DNA from: Musa acuminata AAA Group
Taxonomy: Eukaryota > Streptophyta > Magnoliopsida > Zingiberales > Musaceae
Direction: 5' to 3'
Assembly (NCBI RefSeq): GCF_036884655.1
Contig: NC_088348.1
Span: 20,468,501 to 20,532,500 of the forward strand
Length of the DNA: 64,000 nucleotides
Position 1 is the first letter of the stretch. The number at the start of each line of letters is the position of its first letter. Under the pieces are notes generated by a model. That model ran no database searches and was not told where the DNA came from. It saw nothing but the letters and a program-made list of their open reading frames with translations. Below, one piece after another: positions 44,491-54,554 of this stretch. A program made the translations under genes and the position numbers.

Positions 44491-46122
44491 TGTTAGGATC
44501 GGAGTGGCACTAAGAGGGGGGGGTGAATTAGTGCAGCGGATTAAAACTTCGGTTTTAGTAAAATCTTTCGTACGATAAGAACGGAACTTGAAAAGCTTAA
44601 CTTGAAAGCGTATTCTTAAAGTTGCGCAGCAAAGGTAATGATGAAACAAAGCAAGTAAGAAGATTTGCAGTAATGTAAATGACAATAAGAAATGCAAACC
44701 AGAGATTACGCCGTTTTTAAAGTGGTTCGGTCAAGTGACCTACATCCACTTGCGAGGCCCCTCTTCGATGAGGCTTCCACCTTCCACTAGCAAATCTCTT
44801 GAAAGTGAAGGGTGAATACCCCTCTTACAACTTTTACAAGCGGTTCACTCTCTTACAGATTTTCAACAAGAAAGAAGGAGGTGAACACTAGCAAATTGAA
44901 AACAAGACAAGCTAACACTTTTCTAAGGCTTTTCTCTCAAACACTTGCTGCTCCAAAAGTTGTTCTCTCAGCTGAGATTTGAGGGATATTTATAGGCCTC
45001 AAGAGGATTCAAATTTGGGCTTCAAAATTTGAATTCTCTTTGGGTTCCCGCTGCTGGAGGTGCCACCGCCCATCCAAGCGGTGCCACCGCCCAATGCTCG
45101 GGTGCTGGGCGGTGCCACCGCCCAGCTAGGAGGTGTCACCGCCCAGCTCTCGGGTGTTGGGCGGTGCCACCGCCCAGCTAGGCGGTGCCACCGCCCAGCT
45201 AGGCGGTGCCACCGCCTACAATGTTTTCAGCCCACTAGTTAGGCTTCAATCTTGCCCCAAACTAGTCCGAACTTGGGCCCAATTGGCCCCTACTTGGGTT
45301 ATAGGATTAACACCTAATCCTAACCCTAATTAATGTGCTAACTACGAATTTAAAGACATTTTCTAAGCTATTACAAAGTCCGCAAGTCAAGACTTCTTCC
45401 GGCGAGCTTCTAGCGAACTTCCGACGGTCTTCCGATAAACTCTCGGAAACCATTCTGCGGACTCCCGGCAAGCTCCTAGACTTCACGATTTGATCTTGGC
45501 GAGTTCCAACGAGCTTCTTTGGTAAGCTCCGATCTTTCTCGGCGAGCTCCGCGAACTTCCAACGAACCTTCCGGCGAGCTTCCGAAAAACCCTTCGGCAA
45601 GCTCCCTACTTATTCTCGGCTAGTTCCGACAGCATTCCCGACGAACCTTCGGACTTCCGTCGAACTCTCGAACTCCCAACGAATCCTTCGCGCTTGACTC
45701 CAGCACTTTGTTTCGCTTTATGTCTTCATCGTTATCATAGTTAATCCTGCACACACAAACCAAAACTCTACTCCGATCTAGACAATTATTATAAAGCGAA
45801 TTGACATTCTGTTGCTCGGCACGTCATTGGTTGGCGCTTCGTCCGATTCTTCGGCGCATCGTCCTCTCTTGCGGCTTATTGCCCAATCGGCGGTTGACCT
45901 CCACAACGCCGATATCCTTGGCGCAATTCCGCTCTTGGCCCGATGCCCGACGCCCGAAGCCTTCTGCCATCCAATATCCTGACGTGATCTCCTCCGACGC
46001 AACGTCAATTCCTCCTGCGTTAATTGTCTAATCCTGATCGAGTAGACCTGTATCACTCAAAATGTAGTCAAACATTTAAACACAATCAATTAGTTGTCAT
46101 CATCAAAATCCGAGATTCAACA
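44491..46122 (-). repeat. 3' LTR of element D
   Basis: 1632 bp. TATA box at 44987-44995; perfect GGCGGTGCCACCGCC palindromes at 45055-45225 with one more 21-bp unit than the other LTR; CTTCCGGCGA-type repeats 45390-45690. Confidence 0.95.
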
Positions 46123-49103
46123 ATCTCCCCCTTTTTGATGATGACAACTAATTGATGACTAACGGAGTTAACCTTAACTCCCCGGAGTTTAACTAAACTC
46201 CCCCTATCAATATGCCATTGATAGAACACTTGGATTATCCCAAATCCAAGTAACATTCATCACATGTTATGAAAAAATTTAAACTATCATGCAAATATAT
46301 AAAATATTTAATTCAATGCATGAAGTCATCAATATACTTCTCCCCCTATGTCATCAACAAAAAGGAGAAGTAGCTACTCTTATGTGTTTATTATATGGGT
46401 TCAAACCATTGCATGAAAAACATAATATTAAATTTTTATCATCATGCAATTTTGAAGATAGAAAATTTAGCAAGTAATGCATAATGCTTGGGACATTCAA
46501 GCTATCAAGTTGTAGATATACAAGTTTTACAGCATATAAGATAGCACTTTTGGTAATGTTCAAGATAGCAAGTTCTACATCATGCAAGCTAGCAATATTG
46601 AGATGTTCAAGAAAGCAACTCTTGCTTCTTGAAATATGCAAATTGTAAGCTAGCAAATTTTTGCTTCCTTTGCAATGTTTGAGCTAGCAATTTTGCTTCT
46701 GTTGCAAAGTGCAAGTTAGTATGTTTTGCATCTTGAGATAAACAAGATTGTATTTTTGGTATGCAAATTTATAGTATACAAGCTATCAACTTTTGCACAT
46801 AAAAAGTTAGCAAAATTTTACATCTTTTGAGATGTGCAAGATGGACTATTTTGCCTCTTTTCAAATTGTGCAAGCTAGCAAATTTGCTATCTAGCAAGTT
46901 TTGCTCCCCCTTTGTCAGTGTCAAATAGAAGGGAATAACAATACAATCATGTAATTCATTTCTCTTTACTATAATATTCAAATCATGATAAGGGTAAATA
47001 ATAAAGATTAAAAATGAATGTCAAAAGACATATAACATTTTTGACAAATTTCTTCTTTTGTAGATAGAAAACATGATAGGAAACAATCTTGATTCAAAAA
47101 GAAAACTCAAGTTATAAATTATCAAGATGTCAAGTAGCATGTCATGGTTTACAAAAACAAGTTTCTTGCTAGTTAATAGCAAAAAGAATCTCAATTCATG
47201 CATATAAAATCTTATGATTCACATAGAACATCTCCTCTTTTATAAAACGAGAGAATCATGATTTCAATAAAATCCATTAAATTCAAATCATTTTCATAAT
47301 CTATGAGATTCATAAAAATAATACAAATAGATTCATCAAAATCAATAATATAGAAAAAATAATTTTCAAGAAGAAAAATGTTCTTCTCTTTTAGTTGCTT
47401 CAATTCATGTAATTTATTTCATTCAAGCATGCCTCCCTTTTTTTTATGTCAAATAAAAACATGTATCATGTTTAAAACCGAAAGTGCTAGATTTATTATG
47501 ACAAGGATCAATAAGGCACTTTCATTATGGTAAAAAGAAAATCGATAATCTGTAAATTACAAGATTCATTATGCATAATTTTAAAAATCTTATGCATAGA
47601 ACAAAATCATCAATCATGATATCAAGACATTTATCATTTGAAGCATTCATGATTCACATCATATGCAATACATCACATATATTATCATAATAAAAGGCAT
47701 AAGTATTGCATGCATCATTCCAAATTATAAATATTTCAAATCATAATGGTATTAATTTGTCAAATTGCATCCTACCATGCATGATCATAACTTTTCATTT
47801 GTATGCATCAAAATAATCTCAAGAGTATTTCATGCATGATTTTATATCACCAAAAAAGGAATATCAAGAAGAAAATAATTGGTGATGAGATAAACATTTC
47901 ATGAATTTAAGGAATTACATAAAAATTTTATCATGAAGGATTAGAACATGTGAATACCAGAAGACATGATTTCTTTTTGAAAAACCTACTCATTAATAAT
48001 CAAAAGAAAATCTTAGGAGATCGATTAATGAAAAATCTTGATTCATAATAAATCTTAATTTGTAAATATCACAGAATCAAGATCATGATTTTAGATAAAA
48101 CTCATTCAAATTCAAATCGTCTAAATCATCAAAATCTCAACATTTCTTTCAAGAGATTCAAAATGACATAAATAATTTTATTGGTCTCTTAGGTATAAAT
48201 CAATAAGATAGAGAAAAAGAAAATTTTCAATAAAAAATCTTTCCTCCTTTTGTTTCAACTTATTGATTGATTCCATGCATGCATCTCCTTTTCTTTCAAA
48301 TCCATGCATCATCGTTTTAAAACAAAAAAAATCAAAGATCATCAAGATAAAAAAGTGCAACACATAATTCCAAAAAAAAAATGATTTCAACTCATTACTT
48401 CAAGTCAAATCAATATCATGATTTTGATATAACTCATTTGTAATTCAAATCATCAAACCAAAATCATTTTCAAGGGATTCATATAAATCAACAAGATAGA
48501 GAAAAATAATTTTCAAGAACAATGCTTTTCTCTTTTTAGTTATTTAAATTCATGTCATTTATGCTAGATAAAAATGTGCATCAACATTTAGGATCGAAAA
48601 ATGAATTTTGTCATAAAAACCATCAAGACCAAAAAATCATCATGTATAACTTTACAATCTCATGCATAAAATCATCAAATCATAGCATCAAAACTTTCAA
48701 TAGTTTCATTACAACATCAAGTAAGGTTTTATTGAACATAATTTTGAATGATTCTTATAGATATTTAAAATTTCTTTAGTTTTACTTTATATGATTGACT
48801 TTATATTAGCATGCTTCAAATTTTTGTTCTTATGTCAAAACTATACATCATGTTTGAAAACCAAAGATAAGGTTCATAAAAAAAATCATCAAACCTTCCA
48901 TTCAAAAGTCATGCATCGTCATTGAAAATTAATATGGAAATCATCAAAGTACAAATTCTTGCTTCTCAAGCACATATATAAGATTAATCTTACTAGGTGT
49001 ATAAGCATTATATTTATATCTAACATTTTATTGCATTAACATAACACAAGCAATTTTCAAGAAAATTAATCCTAAACTAAATTAAAAATAACTCAAGAAG
49101 GTA
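46123..49103 (-). other. Element D non-coding spacer
   Basis: Begins with the polypurine tract ATCTCCCCCTTTTTGATG. It carries the inverted block GGAGTTAACC...CCGGAGTTTAAC, ACTCCCCCTATCAATATGCC and the hairpin CTTCTCC...GGAGAAG around 46339-46371, then AAGCTAGCAA-type motifs (46480-46905) and TTTGCTCCCCCTTTGTCAGTG near 46900. The same ordered set is in element A's spacer. The rest is AT-rich with no gene that I can support. Confidence 0.75.
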
Positions 49104-50024
49104 TTATAAAATTTCGAAATAAATTAGTGGGATTTTGATTACCTCATTGTTGAAAGAGGGTGAGGCATAGTTTGCCACCTCGCCTTTCTTGATTTTCTCC
49201 TCGTCTTCGGAAGAGCTCAATTCATCCCAACTTTTGTTCTTCTTGCGTTCAAAGCAAGTAGTTCCATTCTTTTTGCTTTTTAATTTTTGTTTCATTAGTA
49301 GTTTAAGTTCACCATCACTTGAGCTTATGCTCGAGTGGTCTTCATGTGTTCTATGTCCCAAATCCTTCCTATCATTTGGAAGGTTGTTCTCGAGTTTCTT
49401 TTTTGTCACATTGTTCATTTCGTAGGTCATTAGAGACCCAATAAGTTCTTCGAGAGGGAATGTTTTAAGGTCCTTGGCCTCTTGAATGGCCGTAACTTTT
49501 GGATCCCAACTTTTTGGAAGGGATCTTAAGATTTTAGTGACTAGTTCAAAATTAGAAAAACTTTTACCAAGAGCTTTGAGTCCATTGATGACATCCGTGA
49601 ACCGGGTGTACATGTCTCCGATGGACTCACTTGGTTTCATCCGGAAAAGTTCGTAAGAATGCACAAGAATATTGATTTTGGACTCTTTCACTCGGCTAGT
49701 GCCTTCATGAGTGACCTCTAGAGTTCTCCAAATATCAAAAGCCGAGTCACACATCGAAACACGATTAAATTCATTTTTGTCAAGTGCACAATATAAGGCA
49801 TTCATAGCCTTTGCATTTAGAGAAAACATCTTCTTCTCCAAATCATTCCAATGGTTCATTGGGAGAGAAGACATTTCAAATCCATTTTCGACTATGTGCC
49901 ATAAATTCAAATCCAAAGAAAGTAAGAAAACTCTCATTTGAGTTTTCCAACAAGTGTAGTCCGTCCCATTGAAAAAGGGAGGACGAATGAGAGAATGACC
50001 CTCTTGAAAGCCATAAAGAGCCAT
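49104..50024 (-). CDS. gag: Gag of element D, zinc-knuckle-less, intact ORF
   Basis: 306 codons, start MALYGFQEGHS. The middle (NEFNRVSMCDSAFDIWRTLE through MTYEM) is almost identical to element B's Gag. The C-terminal third (DLGHRTHEDHSSISSSDGEL, KNGTTCFERKKNKSWDELSS) is almost identical to element A's. As in A, the CCHC knuckle is lost after CFE and the protein ends with EVIKIPLIYFEIL. The frame is fully open. It likely provides a capsid protein, with all enzymes supplied in trans by a B-like element (inference). The start is supported by alignment with B and A and lies 37 bp from the primer site. Confidence 0.88.
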   Translation of the reverse strand: MALYGFQEGHSLIRPPFFNGTDYTCWKTQMRVFLLSLDLNLWHIVENGFEMSSLPMNHWNDLEKKMFSLNAKAMNALYCALDKNEFNRVSMCDSAFDIWRTLEVTHEGTSRVKESKINILVHSYELFRMKPSESIGDMYTRFTDVINGLKALGKSFSNFELVTKILRSLPKSWDPKVTAIQEAKDLKTFPLEELIGSLMTYEMNNVTKKKLENNLPNDRKDLGHRTHEDHSSISSSDGELKLLMKQKLKSKKNGTTCFERKKNKSWDELSSSEDEEKIKKGEVANYASPSFNNEVIKIPLIYFEIL

Positions 50025-50060
50025 TTCTATTTGGGTGTTAAACCAAAGTAGAAAACCGTG

Positions 50061-50072
50061 GCTCTGATACCA
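50061..50072 (-). other. Primer binding site of element D
   Basis: Perfect GCTCTGATACCA, 2 bp from the LTR at 50075. Confidence 0.93.
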
Positions 50073-50074
50073 AT

Positions 50075-51685
50075 TGTTAGGATCGGAGTGGCACTAAGAG
50101 GGGGGGCTGAATTAGTGCAGCGGATTAAAACTTCGGTTTTAGTAAAATCTTTCGTACGATAAGAACGGAACTTGAAAAGCTTAACTTGAAAGCGTATTCT
50201 TAAAGTTGCGCAGCAAAGGTAATGATGAAACAAAGCAAGTAAGAAGATTTGCAGTAATGTAAATGACAATAAGAAATGCAAACCAGAGATTACGCCGTTT
50301 TTAAAGTGGTTCGGTCAAGTGACCTACATCCACTTGCGAGGCCCCTCTTCGATGAGGCTTCCACCTTCCACTAGCAAATCTCTTGAAAGTGAAGGGTGAA
50401 TACCCCTCTTACAACTTTTACAAGCGGTTCACTCTCTTACAGATTTTCAACAAGAAAGAAGGAGGTGAACACTAGCAAATTGAAAACAAGACAAGCTAAC
50501 ACTTTTCTAAGGCTTTTCTCTCAAACACTTGCTGCTCCAAAAGTTGTTCTCTCAGCTGAGATTTGAGGGGTATTTATAGGCCTCAAGAGGATTCAAATTT
50601 GGGCTTCAAAATTTGAATTCTCTTTGGGTTCCCGCTGCTGGAGGTGCCACCGCCCATCCAAGCGGTGCCACCGCCCAATGCTCGGGTGCTGGGCGGTGCC
50701 ACCGCCCAGCTAGGAGGTGTCACCGCCCAGCTCTCGGGTGTTGGGCGGTGCCACCGCCCAGCTAGGCGGTGCCACCGCCTACAGTGTTTTCAGCCCACTA
50801 GTTAGGCTTCAATCTTGCCCCAAACTAGTCCGAACTTGGGCCCAATTGGCCCCTACTTGGGTTATAGGATTAACACCTAATCCTAACCCTAATTAATGTG
50901 CTAACTACGAATTTAAAGACATTTTCTAAGCTATTACAAAGTCCGCAAGTCAAGACTTCTTCCGGCGAGCTTCTAGCGAACTTCCGACGGTCTTCCGATA
51001 AACTCTCGGAAACCATTCTGCGGACTCCCGGCAAGCTCCTAGACTTCACGATTTGATCTTGGCGAGTTCCAACGAGCTTCTTTGGTAAGCTCCGATCTTT
51101 CTCGGCGAGCTCCGCGAACTTCCAACGAACCTTCCGGCGAGCTTCCGAAAAACCCTTCGGCAAGCTCCCTACTTATTCTCGGCTAGTTCCGACAGCATTC
51201 CCGACGAACCTTCGGACTTCCGTCGAACTCTCGAACTCCCAACGAATCCTTCGCGCTTGACTCCAGCACTTTGTTTCGCTTTATGTCTTCATCGTTATCA
51301 TAGTTAATCCTGCACACACAAACCAAAACTCTACTCCGATCTAGACAATTATTATAAAGCGAATTGACATTCTGTTGCTCGGCACGTCATTGGTTGGCGC
51401 TTCGTCCGATTCTTCGGCGCATCGTCCTCTCTTGCGGCTTATTGCCCAATCGGCGGTTGACCTCCACAACGCCGATATCCTTGGCGCAATTCCGCTCTTG
51501 GCCCGATGCCCGACGCCCGAAGCCTTCTGCCATCCAATATCCTGACGTGATCTCCTCCGACGCAACGTCAATTCCTCCTGCGTTAATTGTCTAATCCTGA
51601 TCGAGTAGACCTGTATCACTCAAAATGTAGTCAAACATTTAAACACAATCAATTAGTTGTCATCATCAAAATCCGAGATTCAACA
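50075..51685 (-). repeat. 5' LTR of element D
   Basis: 1611 bp; palindromic array at 50640-50785 with one 21-bp unit fewer than the 3' LTR. The other visible differences are single bases (for example GGGGGGCTGAATTAG here versus GGGGGGTGAATTAG). Confidence 0.95.
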
Positions 51686-52868
51686 GATTCTCACAAGAGA
51701 TTACAATAGCGTTTTTCCCTCTTTAAATTCTAACCAGGGATGAGAGGGGTATTTATAGGCTTCAAGTTGATTCAAACTTGGAGCCTAAAACTTTACCATC
51801 CTGAGTTCCCCAGGCACGGGCGGTACCACCGCTTATGCTGGGTGGTACCATCGCCCAGTGTTAGTTTGACACTAACATTGCCCTGGGTGGTACCACTGCC
51901 TAGGGGGTAGTGCTGGGTGGTACCACCACCTAGACTGGCAGTACCATCGCCTGGCACCTTGCTAGGGGCAGTACGACTGCCCAAACTGACGGTACCATCG
52001 CCTAACACAGTCTCTAAGACTATGCCACGACGATGAGACTTCTTGGAGCATTGTTTGGGCCTCTTATTGGGCCCAACATAGTTCTTACATGGGCCTAGCT
52101 GGCCCCTAATTAGGTTGGCTGAAATCCAAGCCCAAGTACATGTTAACTACGAAATCCTAAGACATTTGCTAAGCTAAACAAGTCCCTATGTCTATTCTTC
52201 CGGCGATCTTCCGGCGAACTTCCGACAATCTCTCGGCAATGTTCTGGCGGACTCCTGGGAAGCTCCTGGACTTCATGATGATCTTCTTGGTGAGTTCCGG
52301 TGAGCTTCTCTAGCAAGCTCCAAGACTTCTCGACTGGTTCCACCAAAACTTCTTATGAACGTCCGGACTTCCGATGAACTCTCGAGCTCCCAACGAAGTC
52401 GCTTCCTTGACCCCAGGACTTCATTTTGCTTCATGCCTTGCTATCATAGTTAATCCTACACATATAAGACACACTTTGATCTAGACAATTAATACTAAGC
52501 ATTAATCAAGTTGTCCGGCATGTCATTAGTCCCTCGACGCTTCGTTCGATTCTTTGGCGCATCGTCCTCTCTTGCGGCCTATTGCCCAATCGGCCAGTTG
52601 ACTCTGCAACTCCGATATCCTTGGCGCAATATCCTCTCTTCTTGGCCCGATGCCCGAATCCACGGCCCGAAGCCTTCTGTCGATACGTCGATCGTTCCTC
52701 CAGCCCGACGTTTAATCTTTTAACATGTTTTCCCCCAGCACAACATGATTCTTCCTACTTTAATTGTCTCATCCTAATTGAAGTATCCTGAGTCACTCAA
52801 AACATAGATTAAAATCATAAACAATTATCAATTGGTTTTATTATCAAAATACGAGAATTAACCGGTTC

Positions 52869-53265
52869 GGGTCACTGAATGGGCATTTCTCTTAACCCAA
52901 ATCCTTTGGGTCTATCTGTCCTTAGTTACTATGTATCTATAGTCCCTCATCTATCTAATACCCTAGAGACCATATATCGGGTATGGTATTGTCAGGCCCA
53001 TATAGTTTATACTCGAGTCTCATTCTAATCAGATTCTCTCGAAGAACTCTTTCTCTCTTAATCTAAATGACCATAGCTAGGGATTTGTTTAAGTAAGAAT
53101 ATATGCGATATTTCACTCATGACAAGAGCAGATGATCTTATATCGACACTCAATAGCCGTCATAAGGTTGGCTACCACTTCCAATGATCGGTTGTGTTAG
53201 ATTTGGAACCTCTGGACCTACAAGTCCAGTATCAAAGAGTAGAATACCCATACATGACATACTTG
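52869..53265 (-). repeat. Chimeric LTR unit 1, Angela-type tail
   Basis: Resumes after H with GGGTCACTGAATGGGC and runs through the Angela-type segment (CTTAGTTACTATG..., CGACACTCAATAGCC) to CATACTTG. Matches 900-1230 of the canonical LTR. Confidence 0.8.
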
Positions 53266-54554
53266 AAAACCTAGGGAAATTGTATATCCTTGAAGACCTA
53301 TATATATGTGGAAGAGGATGAAGGAGATCAATTACCATTCTCTCTAGTGGTGATCCATGTTAGGACCGAAATTAGCACTAAGAGGGGTGGGGAGTGAATT
53401 AGTGTTTATAAAAATATTACGTCGAATAAAAAATTTTGTTTTAATTTAAATCCGTATCGAAAATGCATTAATCATAAAGAATGTGTGAAGAGGAGTAAGC
53501 AGCCAAGTCAATAAGCAACATGAAGAAAAGGAATAATAGAAATGAAAAAGTAGAGATCACAGTAGATTTATAGTGGTTTGATCGTCGTGACCTACATCCA
53601 CTACCGATTCCTCTTCCGTCGAGTCCACTAGCATCCATTAACGGTTTTCATTCAATGGGCAAGGATCAACTATCCTTACAACTCTATTCTCCTCTTAACA
53701 TGCTCAGGAGAGAACTTTACACCCCCACCCACTCCTCTCTTAAATAGAAATCAACACTTAGACTAGAGGAGGAGAATTCTCACAAGATTACAATAGAGTT
53801 TTCCCTTATTTTTGTTCTTAGTTCTCGTGTTTGCAGAGCAGATATGAGAGAGATATTTATAGGCCCCAAATGGATTCAAACTTAGAGCCAAAAAATGTCT
53901 CAACCCCGATTTCCGGGGTACTGGTGATACCACCGCCAGTATTGGGTGGTACTACCGCCTGACACTCTGACACTAGGCGGTACCATCACCTAGTCTGGTA
54001 GTACTACTGCTTGACAGAATCTTGGAGACCAGGCTTTGATGGTATCACCGCTTGGCAGCATTAACTATTGACGGTACCATCGCCCAAACCTCCTAAGAGG
54101 CTGAGCCTCAAGTGGTTCCACCACTCACCTTAGGTGGTGCCATTGCTTGACGTGGCTTCGGGTCACTCAATGTGCATTTCTCTTAGCCTAAATCCTTTGG
54201 AACTATCTGTCCTTAGTTACCATGCATCTATAGTCCCTTATCCATCTAATACCCTAGAGACTATATACTAGGTATGGTACTGTCAGGCCCATATAGTTTA
54301 TACTTGAGTTCTAATCAAATTCCCTCAGAGAACTCTTTCTCTCTCAATCCGAATGACGCTAGCCAGAGATGTGTCTAAGCAAAAATACATGGGATATTTA
54401 TCTCATGACACTAAGAGCAGATGTTCTACTATTGACACTCAATAGCCCTTGTAAGGTTGGCTACCACTCCCGATGACCGGCTGTGCTAGATCTATAACCT
54501 CTAGACCTATAGGTCTGATATCAAAGAGTGGAGTACTCATATAGGACATCCTTG
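53266..54554 (-). repeat. Chimeric LTR unit 2 (1289 bp, uninterrupted)
   Basis: A complete unit: AAAACCTAGGG...GATCCATG, Sirevirus-like core from 53359 (TTAGGACCGAAATTAGCAC), TATA box near 53858, degenerate array 53925-54160, Angela-type tail to GACATCCTTG. It shows the empty sites of chromovirus 2 and solo LTR H. Confidence 0.85.

Larger units (their letters stand above)
44491..51685 (-). mobile_element. Element D: young gag-only Sirevirus-like retrotransposon
   Basis: 7195 bp with perfect GATTC TSDs. LTRs 1632 bp (44491-46122) and 1611 bp (50075-51685) are nearly identical apart from one 21-bp repeat unit and a few substitutions. The internal region holds only an intact gag ORF (49104-50024) and a 3-kb AT-rich spacer. 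It is a second, independent member of the lineage represented by element A, though with a different LTR type. Confidence 0.95.
44065..52863 (-). mobile_element. Solo LTR H (Sirevirus-like), split by element D
   Basis: Parts 44065-44490 and 51691-52863 join at GATTC to give a 1599-bp LTR (TATTAGGATCAAGAG...ACGAGAATTAAC). Its flanks TCTTC (44060-44064) and GGTTC (52864-52868) each differ by one base from GCTTC, which unit 2 shows at the uninterrupted site, so I read them as a decayed TSD. No internal domain remains, hence a solo LTR formed by LTR-LTR recombination. TATA box at 51750-51758, degenerate palindromic array 51820-52020. Confidence 0.8.

Noticed and set aside
45313..45335. Telomere-like CCTAACCCTAA strings
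   Set aside because: One or two imperfect units inside LTRs; not an interstitial telomeric array.
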